64,000 nucleotides of DNA from Akkermansiaceae bacterium UBA5020 (lineage in GTDB: Bacteria > Verrucomicrobiota > Verrucomicrobiia > Verrucomicrobiales > DEV007): positions 53,981-117,980 of the forward strand of contig DGXY01000052.1 in NCBI GenBank assembly GCA_002396885.1. Reading direction: 5' to 3'. The position numbers and the translations under genes are program-made. Below, piece after piece: positions 7,904-16,520 of the stretch. The notes under the pieces were generated by a model. It was given only the letters and a program-made list of their open reading frames with translations. It did not search any database and was not told the origin of the DNA. Positions within the stretch are counted from its first letter, which is position 1; every line of letters begins with the position of its first letter.

Positions 7904-9931
7904 TCAGGGTTTCACCGGAGCACCGGGGGCGGGAGTGGCCGATTTGGCTTCCGCTGGTTTCGATGCCTCGGCGGGCTTCGGCGCTGGGGCGGGAGCTGCG
8001 GGTTTGGTGGCCTCGGCCGACTTGGGAGCTTCCACCGGCTTCGGTGCCGCCGCAGGAGCGGGCTTGTTCGCTGGGGCGGGAGCCGCGGGTTTCGTCTCGG
8101 CCGGCTTTGGCGTTGCCGGAGGTTTCGGGGCATCGGCCGGGTTGTTCGCCGGATTCGGAGCCGCGGGTTTCGGCGCCTCCGACTTTGGAACCTCTGGCTT
8201 CTTCTCGGCCGGCTTGGGGGCATCGGCCTTGGCCGGCTCGGCGGGCTTGGGGGCAGCCGGTTTGGCGGGCTCGGGCTTCTTCTCCTCAGGCTTCTTCTCC
8301 GTCGGTTTCTCGGCGGGAGCACCCTTGATCTCCTGCGGCGCGGGGGCCGGGGGCGGCGCGGGCAGATCCACGCCGGTGTTGATCTCGAGATTCACGCTGC
8401 GTTCGAAGGCCTTGGCCTCGGTGGGATCGACGGCGGTTTGCCAGACATAGGCCTTCTTCAAATTCGGCAGCTTGGCGAAAGTCTCGAGGACGCCATTGTC
8501 GACCTTCGTGCCGTAGAGGTTGATGTATTCAAGTTTTGCCAGAGAGGCGAGCTCGGCGATGCCCTTGCCAGTCACGGCGGTGTTCTCGAGATGGAGACGC
8601 TCGAGGTCGCGCATGAGGCGGACCGTTTTCATGCCCGCGTCGCTCACCTGGCTGCGGGCGAGGTCGAGCCAGACGATGCGCTCGGCGACGGGCTCGAGCA
8701 CCTTGAGCTGGTCATCTCCGAAGTCCTTCGCGGCGTTGATCACGTTGACGCGAAGCCTTTCATCCTCGGCCGAGATCGGCATCACGGAGAAATGGTATTT
8801 TTCCGCCGCTTCGTTCACCTCAGCCATGCGCGCAGTCTTTTCTTCCTCCGGAAGCGAATCCCAGACCGAAGGAGCGACGGCAAGTTCGGCGCCTTCCGCG
8901 GGCTCCTTGCCGGCGTGGATGGCCGCCACCTCGGTGGCGATGGCGGCGATTCCCGGGTCATCTCCGAGCTGGGCCACGGTCGTGTCGGTCTTGGCTCCCG
9001 CGTTGATCCAGAGCTTCAACAATTCCACCTCGGCGGACTGGAGCGGATCACCCTGCGTCGGCATGAACTCGTCGTCGTCTTGCGGCAGAAGCACACGGAC
9101 AATCATCTCCGATTCATCCGCCTTGCCCGGCACCACCGTGGGAAAGTCCGAGCCTTCAGCACCCGCGAGGAGCAATTCGTGGGTGTCCATGCGGAGCTTG
9201 CCCTTGATTTTGTTTTCGTTGTGACACTCGTTGCAGGTCTTGTCGAGCATGGGGACGACGAAGTCCTCGTAAACCAAACGCTCCCCGATCGGCTTTTCAA
9301 CCGGCGCCACCGCGACTCCGCCAGCATCGGCCGGGGCAGGCTCCGCGGCAGGAGTGCCAAGACCGATGAGCAAGGCGGGTTTCAAAGCGGCAGGGGCGTG
9401 CTCGGTGAGGTAGTCGGGCTCGTGGACCATCGCGCCCCCAAAGTGACCGCTCGCAGCCGTCGCAAAAGCCGCCGCCGCCGTTCCGAAGCCGGAGAGAAGA
9501 CGTTTCCCCTTCATCGCAAAGACGAGGGCGAAGAGCGTCAGAACCACCACGGCGAGACCGAAATAAAGGTGAAGGTCCATGGCCCGGCCTGAGTAATCCT
9601 CGAGCGTCATGAGGAGGTAGCCGACCACCGTCGATCCGATCCCACCGAGGAAACTGAGCCAAAGGACGAAAGGAATCGAGGCCCGAAGATGGGAGAAGGC
9701 GGTGAAGTATCCGAGAAACTCCATCGCGACCGCAAGAAAGATGAGACCGATCGGAAGGTGCACGATGAGCACGTGGAATCGGGCGATGAAGTGAAGAAAC
9801 CCTCCCTGCTCGGCCCCGCCGCGATAAACGAACCAGATCCCGGTCAAAACGGCCGCCCATACGATTCCCAGCAAAAGCGCGAGCTTCGCCGGAGTCCTGA
9901 CGGGGGCCTGGTGCTTCACAAAACTACTCAT
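7904..9931 (-). CDS. Membrane-anchored c-type cytochrome-like protein with leucine-rich repeats and a Pro/Ala/Lys tail
   Basis: A 675-aa composite. Residues about 15-160 hold four or five transmembrane helices with histidines (FHVLIVHLPIGLIF at about 52-65), resembling DUF2231-type domains. A planctomycete-type cytochrome segment follows with one CxxCH (CNECH, 233-237) and the distal PTQGDPL region that may supply the methionine ligand. Residues about 395-520 resemble leucine-rich repeats (RDLERLHLENTAVTGKGI, LAKLEYINLYGTKV). The last about 145 residues are a low-complexity PAEKK/APKPA tail, similar to cell-wall or complex-spanning tails. It heads the operon leading to resB and ccsA, which would mature its heme. 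The start ATG at 9931 gives MSSFVKH. Confidence 0.88.
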   Translation of the reverse strand: MSSFVKHQAPVRTPAKLALLLGIVWAAVLTGIWFVYRGGAEQGGFLHFIARFHVLIVHLPIGLIFLAVAMEFLGYFTAFSHLRASIPFVLWLSFLGGIGSTVVGYLLMTLEDYSGRAMDLHLYFGLAVVVLTLFALVFAMKGKRLLSGFGTAAAAFATAASGHFGGAMVHEPDYLTEHAPAALKPALLIGLGTPAAEPAPADAGGVAVAPVEKPIGERLVYEDFVVPMLDKTCNECHNENKIKGKLRMDTHELLLAGAEGSDFPTVVPGKADESEMIVRVLLPQDDDEFMPTQGDPLQSAEVELLKLWINAGAKTDTTVAQLGDDPGIAAIATEVAAIHAGKEPAEGAELAVAPSVWDSLPEEEKTARMAEVNEAAEKYHFSVMPISAEDERLRVNVINAAKDFGDDQLKVLEPVAERIVWLDLARSQVSDAGMKTVRLMRDLERLHLENTAVTGKGIAELASLAKLEYINLYGTKVDNGVLETFAKLPNLKKAYVWQTAVDPTEAKAFERSVNLEINTGVDLPAPPPAPAPQEIKGAPAEKPTEKKPEEKKPEPAKPAAPKPAEPAKADAPKPAEKKPEVPKSEAPKPAAPNPANNPADAPKPPATPKPAETKPAAPAPANKPAPAAAPKPVEAPKSAEATKPAAPAPAPKPAEASKPAEAKSATPAPGAPVKP

Positions 9932-10145
9932 GGAAAAGCTTCGTGCGAAGGTCGGGGCAGGTCAAATGCGCGTTGGCGTGCGAAAAGACACCGTAAGGAG
10001 CCATTCCGGGGACTCCATCTTCGCCTCGTTCGTCTTCAAACGGTTGCCCGGGCACCCCGGCACAACCCGGCTCGGAAATTAATTTGGCAAAGTGAAATAA
10101 TTCGCTTCAATTGATCGGAGTTCCTGAATTCGAAAGAGAGCGCGC

Positions 10146-11966
10146 TTGGTTAAGTTCTTGCTGACCGGAGCTCTCGGCTGCCCACTTCCAAACCACCGTA
10201 ACACTTTGGCCGAAAACCCGACAGACCATCTCGGCAAAAACTACTTCCAGACCCGGGAGAAGCTGAGCAAGACCATCGAGTCGCTCGGAGAACTCGGGCG
10301 CGAGAGCGGGATCAATCCGGGACGCCTCGCCCTGCTCAAGAATCTCCTCGCCAATCTCGAGGATCCATTCCTTTTCGTGGTCGTCGGCGAGGTGAACGCC
10401 GGCAAGTCCACCCTCCTCAACGCCCTCTTTGGAGAAGACTTCTGCAACGCCGACGTCATTCCCACGACCGATCGCATCGCCTTCTTCAAACACGGATCCG
10501 AGGCCCACGAGTTCGATTTCTCGGAGGACATCGTCGAGATCTTCCGCCCCAACGCTTTCCTCAAGGACTTCAATCTCGTCGACACGCCCGGAACGAACTC
10601 GATCGAGTCCACCCACCAGCAAATCACGGAGCAGTTCCTGCCGATGGCGGACCTCGTTCTCTTCGTCTTCTCGGTGACGAACCCTTGGGGCGCCTCAACC
10701 TGGGAATTTCTCGACCGCATCCACCACCAGTGGAAAAAGAAGGTCGTCTTCATCCTCCAGCAGTGTGACCTCCGCACTGACGAGGAGGTCGCCGCCATCC
10801 TCGAACACCTTCAGAAAACGGCCCATCATCGCTTCGGCCAGCATTTCCCGACCTTCGCCGTTTCCGCGAAAAAAGCCTTTCTCGCGAAGACCTCGGGGCT
10901 CGCGAACGACGATCTTTCGCGCAAGAGCCAGATCGAGGGACTCGAACGCTACATCGCCGGAGTCGTCGAATCCTCCGAGCCGCGCCTCATCAAGCTGATC
11001 CACGCTTGGCGGGCCGCTTGCTACGTGCTCGGTGAGGTGAAAGAGAGCCTTGGCTCCGCCTCCGAAATCATCCGGGCCGACAACGAACTCCTCAGCGAAC
11101 TCGAGCCTGCCTGCAAAATGCAGCAGGAGCGGACCCTCAAAAAGTGCGAGCCTCTCTTCGAAGCCTTCGACCAGAGCTTCATGGCCGCGGGCCTCCAAGC
11201 CGAGCCGCTCCTCGATTCCGAGTTCCGCGTCATCTCGGCGCTGATGCCCCGCCGCAAGAGCGCCGAAGAGATCGAAGGCCTCATCTTCGCCACGACAATG
11301 AAGGCGGTGCGCCGCAGCATCGGTGCCGGGGCGACCGCCGTGAAGGAAGACGTCGCCCACCTCTGGGAGCGGATCTCGGAGGAGATGCAGGAGCATTTCA
11401 ATCTCGAACTCAGCGTGGGCGAGGACGGCACACCAGACTGGACCGCCGCCCATCGCCGCATCGAGGAAAAAGTGGAGGAAGCCACCGCCGCCACCCTGCG
11501 TGAGCTGCACCTGCGGGATCAACTCGGTGGGCTCTTCCAGCGCCGCAGCCGCATGATCTGGGGCTTCATTTTTACCTCGGTCCTGACCGCCCTCGGGGCC
11601 GTCATCCTCACGATGCTGAAGGTGACACCATGGGATGCGGTCACTTTTGGCATCGCCTCCTGCCTCCTCGCGCTCGGTGCCGTCGTCGGATCGCAGTCGG
11701 TGAAGAAAGCGCGTTCCTTCTACACGGCGATCCTCGATCGTCATCGCGAGCTCCTCGCCAAAGCGCAGCGCAAGGCCTTCACCGATGGCACGAGCGCCTT
11801 CTATCAGGATTTCATCAGCCTCTTCGAGCCGCTCCGCCGCGTCTGCCGCGAGCACCGCGAACGCTACGAGCCGCAGCTCCGCGTCATCAAGGACACCGAA
11901 GCTTCCCTCGCCGAACTCGAGCGTATCCTCGCTCCGGTCGAGAAAGCCCTCAGTTCCCGGAAATAG
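10146..11966 (+). CDS. Dynamin-like GTPase with C-terminal membrane hairpin
   Basis: A protein of up to 606 aa. The G domain starts with the P-loop GEVNAGKST (81-89), has a G2 threonine in VIPTTDRIAFF and a G3 box DTPGTNS, and in place of the usual TKxD has LQQCDLR. A helical middle follows, then two hydrophobic helices near 475-520 (MIWGFIFTSVLTALGAVIL and FGIASCLLALGAVVG) and a C-terminal helical stretch. This is the layout of bacterial dynamin-like proteins that bind and remodel membranes. The frame begins with a TTG at 10146, and another TTG at 10206 is equally possible. The 3' end overlaps the convergent gmhA by 17 bp. Confidence 0.85.
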   Translation: MVKFLLTGALGCPLPNHRNTLAENPTDHLGKNYFQTREKLSKTIESLGELGRESGINPGRLALLKNLLANLEDPFLFVVVGEVNAGKSTLLNALFGEDFCNADVIPTTDRIAFFKHGSEAHEFDFSEDIVEIFRPNAFLKDFNLVDTPGTNSIESTHQQITEQFLPMADLVLFVFSVTNPWGASTWEFLDRIHHQWKKKVVFILQQCDLRTDEEVAAILEHLQKTAHHRFGQHFPTFAVSAKKAFLAKTSGLANDDLSRKSQIEGLERYIAGVVESSEPRLIKLIHAWRAACYVLGEVKESLGSASEIIRADNELLSELEPACKMQQERTLKKCEPLFEAFDQSFMAAGLQAEPLLDSEFRVISALMPRRKSAEEIEGLIFATTMKAVRRSIGAGATAVKEDVAHLWERISEEMQEHFNLELSVGEDGTPDWTAAHRRIEEKVEEATAATLRELHLRDQLGGLFQRRSRMIWGFIFTSVLTALGAVILTMLKVTPWDAVTFGIASCLLALGAVVGSQSVKKARSFYTAILDRHRELLAKAQRKAFTDGTSAFYQDFISLFEPLRRVCREHRERYEPQLRVIKDTEASLAELERILAPVEKALSSRK

Positions 11967-12552
11967 TCGAGACCGTGTCCGCGAAAGCCAACTCGGCGAG
12001 ATCGCAGAGCAGGTGACCGGCGATGAGGTGACATTCCTGCACCCGAGCCGTCACCGGCGAAGGCACCGCGAGAGTGAGATCGGCGAACTCGGCGCAGCGC
12101 CCGCCATTCTTTCCGGTGAAAGCAAAGGTGCCGATGCCTTCGCCCCGGGCAAACTCGAGCGCCTTCACGACATTCGCACTGGTGCCCGAGGTCGAGATGC
12201 CCACGACGAGATCGCCAGGGCGGCAGAGCGCCTCGATCTGGCGCGCGAAGACCGCCTCGAAACCGAAATCGTTGGCGCAGGCCGTCAGCGCCGAGCTGTC
12301 GGTGGTGAAGGCGAGCGAAGCGAGCCCGCGGCGATTCCGGGTGAAGCGCACCGTGAACTCCGTCGCAAAATGCTGCGAATCAGCCGCACTGCCGCCGTTG
12401 CCAAAAAAGCAGATCTTTCCGCCACCGCGGAGGCAGGCGACGGTGCGGGCCGCCATCTCGGCGATGATGCCCGAGCAGGCGTCCTGAAAACGCGCTACGG
12501 TCGCGGCGTGGTCGGCGAGAGTCTCGCGAATGATGCGGTCGTTGTCGATCAT
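11950..12552 (-). CDS. gmhA: Sedoheptulose-7-phosphate isomerase (phosphoheptose isomerase)
   Basis: A 200-aa SIS-domain enzyme converting sedoheptulose 7-phosphate to glycero-manno-heptose 7-phosphate, the first step toward ADP-heptose for the LPS inner core. The signature FGNGGSAADSQHFATEF is present. His61, Glu65, Gln172 and His180 fall at exactly the positions of the four zinc ligands of the E. coli enzyme. STSGTSANV (121-129) is the sugar-phosphate loop. The heptose kinase gene lies 15 bp upstream on the same strand, so the two form a heptose operon. The 3' end overlaps the dynamin-like gene tail by 17 bp. Confidence 0.96.
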   Translation of the reverse strand: MIDNDRIIRETLADHAATVARFQDACSGIIAEMAARTVACLRGGGKICFFGNGGSAADSQHFATEFTVRFTRNRRGLASLAFTTDSSALTACANDFGFEAVFARQIEALCRPGDLVVGISTSGTSANVVKALEFARGEGIGTFAFTGKNGGRCAEFADLTLAVPSPVTARVQECHLIAGHLLCDLAELAFADTVSTISGN

Positions 12553-12567
12553 GGCTTTGTAAACGAC

Positions 12568-13602
12568 TCAGACCGGCACTCCTTGGGGAAAATCGCGGGT
12601 GATCGCCTCGAGCAACTCCTCGCGCTCGATGGGCGTCGTGCCCAGCTTGCCAACGACGACGCTGCTCGCGAGATTCGAAATCCGCGCCGCGACCACCGGC
12701 GAGAGGCCCGCACAAAGGCCCAGCGTGTAGACCGCGATGGCCGTGTCGCCCGCTCCGGAAACATCAAAGACCTCGCGCGCCTTTGCCGGGATGTGCGCCG
12801 GGCCGGACCCTGTCGAGAAGACGAGCATACCCTGTTCCCCCAGAGTGAGGAGGATCTGCTCGCAGGACCAACGCTCGAGCAGGCGCTTGCCCACCTCGAG
12901 GAGCGGTCCATCTTCCAGTGGCGGCACGCCCGCATCGCGGTTCACATCCTCGATCCCGGCACAGGCGAAGGCCTCCGATCGGTTCGGCTTCACCGTCGTC
13001 ACGCCACGCCATTCTACCGGATTTCCCGGTTTGGGATCGACGGTCACCGGCACGCCGCGCTCCGCCGCCGCCGCAAGGAGGCCAGCGACGAGTTCGGCAC
13101 TGATGAGGCCCTTGCCGTAATCTTCGATGATGATGCCGTCGATGCGCGGCAACACCTCGCGGATGCGCGAGACGAGCTCCGCCGCGAGCGCGGGCTCGAG
13201 CGGGTGCCGCTTTTCACGGTCGATACGGACGACCTGTTGATGCCGGGCGACGACGCGGGTCTTCGTGATCGTGTGATACTCCGGCCGCCGCAGACAGAGT
13301 GCCATCCCGATGCCGTGCTCGCTCAGCGTTTCCTCGAGTAGCGTGCCGTTTGCATCGAGTCCGTAGAGCCCCGAGAGCTCGACCTTCGCACCGAAGGGTG
13401 TCATGTTACGGGCCACGTTGGCCGCACCTCCAGGATAGCGCGACTCACTCTGCACCTCGACGACCGGCACAGGTGCCTCGGGGGAAATACGCGAGACGGA
13501 GCCCCAAATGAACCAGTCCAGCATCACATCCCCGACCACGAGGATGCGGCTGTCGGCAAATCGGGCGAGAAGGGCCTCGGGTGTCAGGGACGTTTCCGAC
13601 AT
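12568..13602 (-). CDS. rfaE1: D-glycero-beta-D-manno-heptose 7-phosphate kinase
   Basis: A 344-aa PfkB/ribokinase-family enzyme equivalent to the N-terminal kinase half of E. coli HldE; the adenylyltransferase half is absent, as in bacteria with split HldE. GGAANVARN (58-66) is the sugar-binding signature and DVSGAGDTA (Asp286 as catalytic base) is the ATP-site signature. The start at 13602 (MSETSLTPEA) is preferred; a TTG at 13653 would add 17 unconserved residues. It is the first gene of the gmhA pair. The pathway would still need GmhB and an HldC-type enzyme from elsewhere in the genome. Confidence 0.94.
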   Translation of the reverse strand: MSETSLTPEALLARFADSRILVVGDVMLDWFIWGSVSRISPEAPVPVVEVQSESRYPGGAANVARNMTPFGAKVELSGLYGLDANGTLLEETLSEHGIGMALCLRRPEYHTITKTRVVARHQQVVRIDREKRHPLEPALAAELVSRIREVLPRIDGIIIEDYGKGLISAELVAGLLAAAAERGVPVTVDPKPGNPVEWRGVTTVKPNRSEAFACAGIEDVNRDAGVPPLEDGPLLEVGKRLLERWSCEQILLTLGEQGMLVFSTGSGPAHIPAKAREVFDVSGAGDTAIAVYTLGLCAGLSPVVAARISNLASSVVVGKLGTTPIEREELLEAITRDFPQGVPV

Positions 13603-13799
13603 GATGGGCGCTAGGCTAAATCGGTCGAGCGAGGATTGCAAAGAGGGATCCAAACAGATTGAGTAAAATCAACAATTTCAATACCAACAAAAACCATCCC
13701 GAGCCCCAGCGAAAAAAATCACCTCGAGCCGATCGCGTTTTTGTCCCGGAGACGTTCTCTCTTCGGGAAATATCGGCGTTCCCGCCTTATCGGATACCC

Positions 13800-14606
13800 A
13801 TGAGCCACGAACTTACCTCCTCCTTTGAATCGGAAGTGATCCAACGCAGTCACGAAGTGCCGGTGCTGGTCGATTTCTGGGCCGACTGGTGCGGTCCCTG
13901 TCTCATGTTCGGCCCCATTCTCGAGCGATCGGTCGAGGCGGCCGCCGGGCGATGGGAGCTCGTCAAGGTCAACACCGAGCGCCATCCCGATCTCGCTCAG
14001 CGCCACGGCATCCGGAGTCTCCCGACGATCCGCCTTTTTGTGAACGGCGTCTCGACCGCCGAGCAGCTTGGCGCCCTCTCCGAGGCAGGCCTCAAACAAT
14101 GGCTCGATCGCCACCTCCCCTCCCGCCATGCCGCCGCACTCGTTGCGGCCGAGGCCAAGTTGAAATCGGGAGACTTCTCGACCGCCTCCTTCAGCGCTGA
14201 CGCAGTCCTCGCCGAGGAACCGGGCAACGATCAGGCCCTTTATCTGAAAGCGCGCAGCGCCCTTGCCCTCGATCCTGCGGCGGTGGTGGCCATCGCCAAC
14301 GCCATTCCCGCTTCCTCACCCTTCTCCGAAAAATCCGGGCCGCTCAAGGAACTCGCCAAAATCCTCCTCGCCCCGCCTGCCGAAGAGGGCAAGGGCGCGA
14401 TCCCTTGCGCCAACGCCATCGCCGCGATCGGACGCCTCGACTGGGATGCCGCCTGCGCCGCACTCCTCGAACTGCTCGAGCGCGACCGCCACTACGGCTA
14501 CGACCTCGCGGCGAAAGCGCTGAAGCAGATCTTTCTCCTCCTCGGTCCGCGCGACGCCATCACCACCCGTCACCAGCCGCGTTTTGCGAGCCTGCTTTTC
14601 TCCTGA
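13800..14606 (+). CDS. Thioredoxin-domain protein with TPR-like C-terminus (CnoX/YbbN type)
   Basis: A 268-aa cytoplasmic protein. An N-terminal thioredoxin domain carries the full redox motif WCGPC (Trp30, Cys31, Cys34) and the cis-proline region RSLPTIRLF. From about residue 110 a helical part (AALVAAEAKLKSGDFSTASF, NDQALYLKARSALAL) resembles the tetratricopeptide half of E. coli YbbN/CnoX, a chaperone-like holdase. E. coli YbbN lacks the CxxC, whereas this protein keeps it. The start at 13800 (MSHELTSSF) is preferred; an upstream in-frame start near 13659 lies in AT-rich, noncoding-looking sequence. Only 3 bp separate it from msrB, which suggests a joint redox-repair operon. Confidence 0.88.
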   Translation: MSHELTSSFESEVIQRSHEVPVLVDFWADWCGPCLMFGPILERSVEAAAGRWELVKVNTERHPDLAQRHGIRSLPTIRLFVNGVSTAEQLGALSEAGLKQWLDRHLPSRHAAALVAAEAKLKSGDFSTASFSADAVLAEEPGNDQALYLKARSALALDPAAVVAIANAIPASSPFSEKSGPLKELAKILLAPPAEEGKGAIPCANAIAAIGRLDWDAACAALLELLERDRHYGYDLAAKALKQIFLLLGPRDAITTRHQPRFASLLFS

Positions 14607-14609
14607 CCC

Positions 14610-14993
14610 ATGAACGAATCCGAAGACGATCTCCGCGCCCGGCTCACGCCGGAACAATTTCACGTCACCTGCAACGGAGGCACCGAACCGCCCTTCGACA
14701 ACGAGTATTGGGATCACAAGGAAACCGGCACCTACGTCGATGTCATCAGCGGGCTGCCGCTCTTTTCATCCGAGGCGAAATTCGACAGCGGCACCGGTTG
14801 GCCGAGCTTTTTTGCTCCGGTCGATGGCGACGAGATCGTCGAGGTCATCGATACCAGCTACGGCATGCGGCGGGTCGAAGTGAGGGCAAAGACCTCGGGC
14901 GCCCACCTCGGCCATGTCTTTCCCGATGGCCCCGAGCCGACCGGCCTGCGTTATTGCATCAACTCCGCCGCACTGAGGTTTGTGCCTGCGTGA
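14610..14993 (+). CDS. msrB: Peptide-methionine (R)-S-oxide reductase
   Basis: A 127-aa enzyme reducing methionine-R-sulfoxide in proteins. SGTGWPSFFAPVD, GAHLGHVFPDGP and RYCINSAALRF are family signatures, and Cys116 in RYCIN is the catalytic cysteine. The two CxxC pairs that bind structural zinc in one MsrB class are both missing (YVDVISGLPLF and VEVRAKTSGAHL stand in their places), so this is a zinc-free form. A cysteine at TCNGGTEPPF replaces a residue that is usually glutamine and could serve as resolving cysteine. The thioredoxin gene immediately upstream is a plausible electron donor. Confidence 0.95.
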   Translation: MNESEDDLRARLTPEQFHVTCNGGTEPPFDNEYWDHKETGTYVDVISGLPLFSSEAKFDSGTGWPSFFAPVDGDEIVEVIDTSYGMRRVEVRAKTSGAHLGHVFPDGPEPTGLRYCINSAALRFVPA

Positions 14994-15028
14994 ATTCTGA
15001 TGAAAGCGGCGGGACGCCGCTTCTACTC

Positions 15029-15934
15029 TCAAGCCCGCGGATGGGCCTTCTCATACACCTGCTTCATCCGCTCGATCGAGACGTGGGTGTAGATCTGCGT
15101 CGTCGATAGGCTCGCGTGACCCAGCAAGGTCTGCACGCTGCGCAGATCGGCGCCGTGATCGAGCAGGTGCGTCGCGAAACTGTGGCGGAGCTTGTGCGGG
15201 CTCGCCTTTTGCGGAATGTCGCAGAGGGCGTGATACTTTTGAAACAGGTCCGAGATCGCCCGCGTTGTGAGCCGGCGTCGCAGCTTGCTGAGAAATAGCG
15301 CGCCCGACATCACCTTCGCCGCGTTCCGATAGCGGTGGATCGCCTCGGCCGCGGTGCTGCCGATGGGACAGACCCGCTCCTTGCTGCCCTTCCCGAAGAC
15401 GCGGATGCACTCGTGGTGCAGATCGAAATCCTCGACATCGAGAGCCGCGAGTTCCGAGAGACGGATGCCCGAACCATAAAAAAGCTCGAGGATGGCCGCG
15501 TCGCGTTCCGGCGCCCAGGACGCCGCCTGCTTCGGCTGCTCGATGTGGAAGGGCTTCTCGAGCAACTCGATCACCTGCTTCTGATTCAGCACCACCGGCA
15601 GCTTCTTCTCCGCCTTCGGCAAGAGGACATCCGCGACGGGATTGCTCTTCAATCCGGCGCGACGGATGAGGAATTTATAAAAGCTCCTCAGCGCCGCGAA
15701 GTGGAGACGCACCGTGGCGCGGGCGAGATGGTCCCGCGTGCAGCGGTAGAGGTAATCGCGGAAATCCTCAGGGTCCGCGTCGGCCCAGCATTTCCCGGCA
15801 GGGAGCCATTCCCGGAAACGGGTGATGGCGTGCTCGTAGTTCGCGAGGGTGCGATGCGAGCTGTTTTTCTCGACCGAAAGGTATTCGAGGAATTCCTCGA
15901 GCCGGTCGTCGTGGGCTCGGGGGGAGGCGGACAC
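15029..15934 (-). CDS. xerC: Tyrosine recombinase, XerC type
   Basis: A 301-aa site-specific recombinase with an N-terminal SAM-like DNA-binding domain (about 8-95) and a catalytic domain containing all conserved residues: Arg158 (GSGIRLSEL), Lys182 (FGKGSKER), His247 and Arg250 (SPHKLRHSF), His273 (LLGHASL) and nucleophile Tyr282 (TQIYTH). Length and conservation fit chromosomal XerC/XerD, which resolve chromosome dimers at dif, more than phage integrases. A second recombinase lies at 39658-40551. Which one is XerC and which XerD is inferred from overall similarity and is not certain. Confidence 0.88.
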   Translation of the reverse strand: MSASPRAHDDRLEEFLEYLSVEKNSSHRTLANYEHAITRFREWLPAGKCWADADPEDFRDYLYRCTRDHLARATVRLHFAALRSFYKFLIRRAGLKSNPVADVLLPKAEKKLPVVLNQKQVIELLEKPFHIEQPKQAASWAPERDAAILELFYGSGIRLSELAALDVEDFDLHHECIRVFGKGSKERVCPIGSTAAEAIHRYRNAAKVMSGALFLSKLRRRLTTRAISDLFQKYHALCDIPQKASPHKLRHSFATHLLDHGADLRSVQTLLGHASLSTTQIYTHVSIERMKQVYEKAHPRA

Positions 15935-15970
15935 GCGGTGAAAAAGTTGCGAGCGCCTGGTCTAGGTCGC

Positions 15971-16384
15971 TCAGTTCACCGAAGCACCGCCCTTTGGCCA
16001 GAAGTGGGCACCGCGATAGCTCAGCGACGAACTCATCGCTCCAGGAGCGTCCGAGGGGTGCTCGGGCAGTCGCACGGTCTGCTCGAAGAGCGCGCGGAAG
16101 CCGTGGTTGTCGTTCCATCCGAGGGCGATGCGGTATTCGCGGTCTTCGGCGAGGAGCGGCACGATGAAATGGCCGGCTTCGCGGTGAAGAAAGATCGTTT
16201 CCTCGGCGTCTGATTGCTGTCCGTTCACCTGCAGGCAGAGGCGCACTGATGAATGCATCGGGTGGCGCTCGCTCGTGAGATTCCAGTAAACCACGGCCGT
16301 GTCACAGTTCCGCGGGATCACCGCGAACGAGTCGTCACAGTAGGGGAGGGAATCAAAAACGAGATCTGTGGCGACGGCTTCCAT
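15971..16384 (-). CDS. Small protein resembling DUF4912
   Basis: A 137-aa protein from the ATG at 16384 (MEAVATDLVFDSLPYCDDSF). The segment PRNCDTAVVYWNLTSERH has the Tyr-Trp pair of DUF4912 domains, which are beta-rich modules of unknown function, and RIALGWNDNHGFRALFEQT could form the later strands. An in-frame start at 16501 would add 39 residues rich in Phe/Asn from AT-rich DNA and is not favoured. The family call is tentative. It is divergent from hisF and 36 bp downstream of xerC's start on the same strand. Confidence 0.6.
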   Translation of the reverse strand: MEAVATDLVFDSLPYCDDSFAVIPRNCDTAVVYWNLTSERHPMHSSVRLCLQVNGQQSDAEETIFLHREAGHFIVPLLAEDREYRIALGWNDNHGFRALFEQTVRLPEHPSDAPGAMSSSLSYRGAHFWPKGGASVN

Positions 16385-16447
16385 GAGTGATTTGGGGAAA
16401 TAGTTAACACAAATTAAACATAAAGCATTCCGAATTACCAGATTTTT

Positions 16448-16473
16448 TTGAAAATTCCGCAAAAAATTTTCAA
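16448..16473. repeat. Perfect 9-bp inverted repeat in AT-rich divergent intergenic region
   Basis: TTGAAAATT at 16448-16456 and AATTTTCAA at 16465-16473 are exact complements separated by 8 bases. They lie in an AT-rich stretch between the DUF4912-like gene (minus) and hisF (plus), in a window that is otherwise GC-rich. The position suits an operator or promoter region; the weak A/T stem and lack of a T-tract make a terminator unlikely. Confidence 0.45.
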
Positions 16474-16520
16474 AGTCTTTCAGCGAGCGGAATTCCCACA
16501 TGGCGCTACCCTACTAGCCC

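Noticed and set aside
11785..13341. A 518-codon plus-strand frame across gmhA and rfaE1
   Set aside because: It runs through three well-supported genes in other frames and has no domain.
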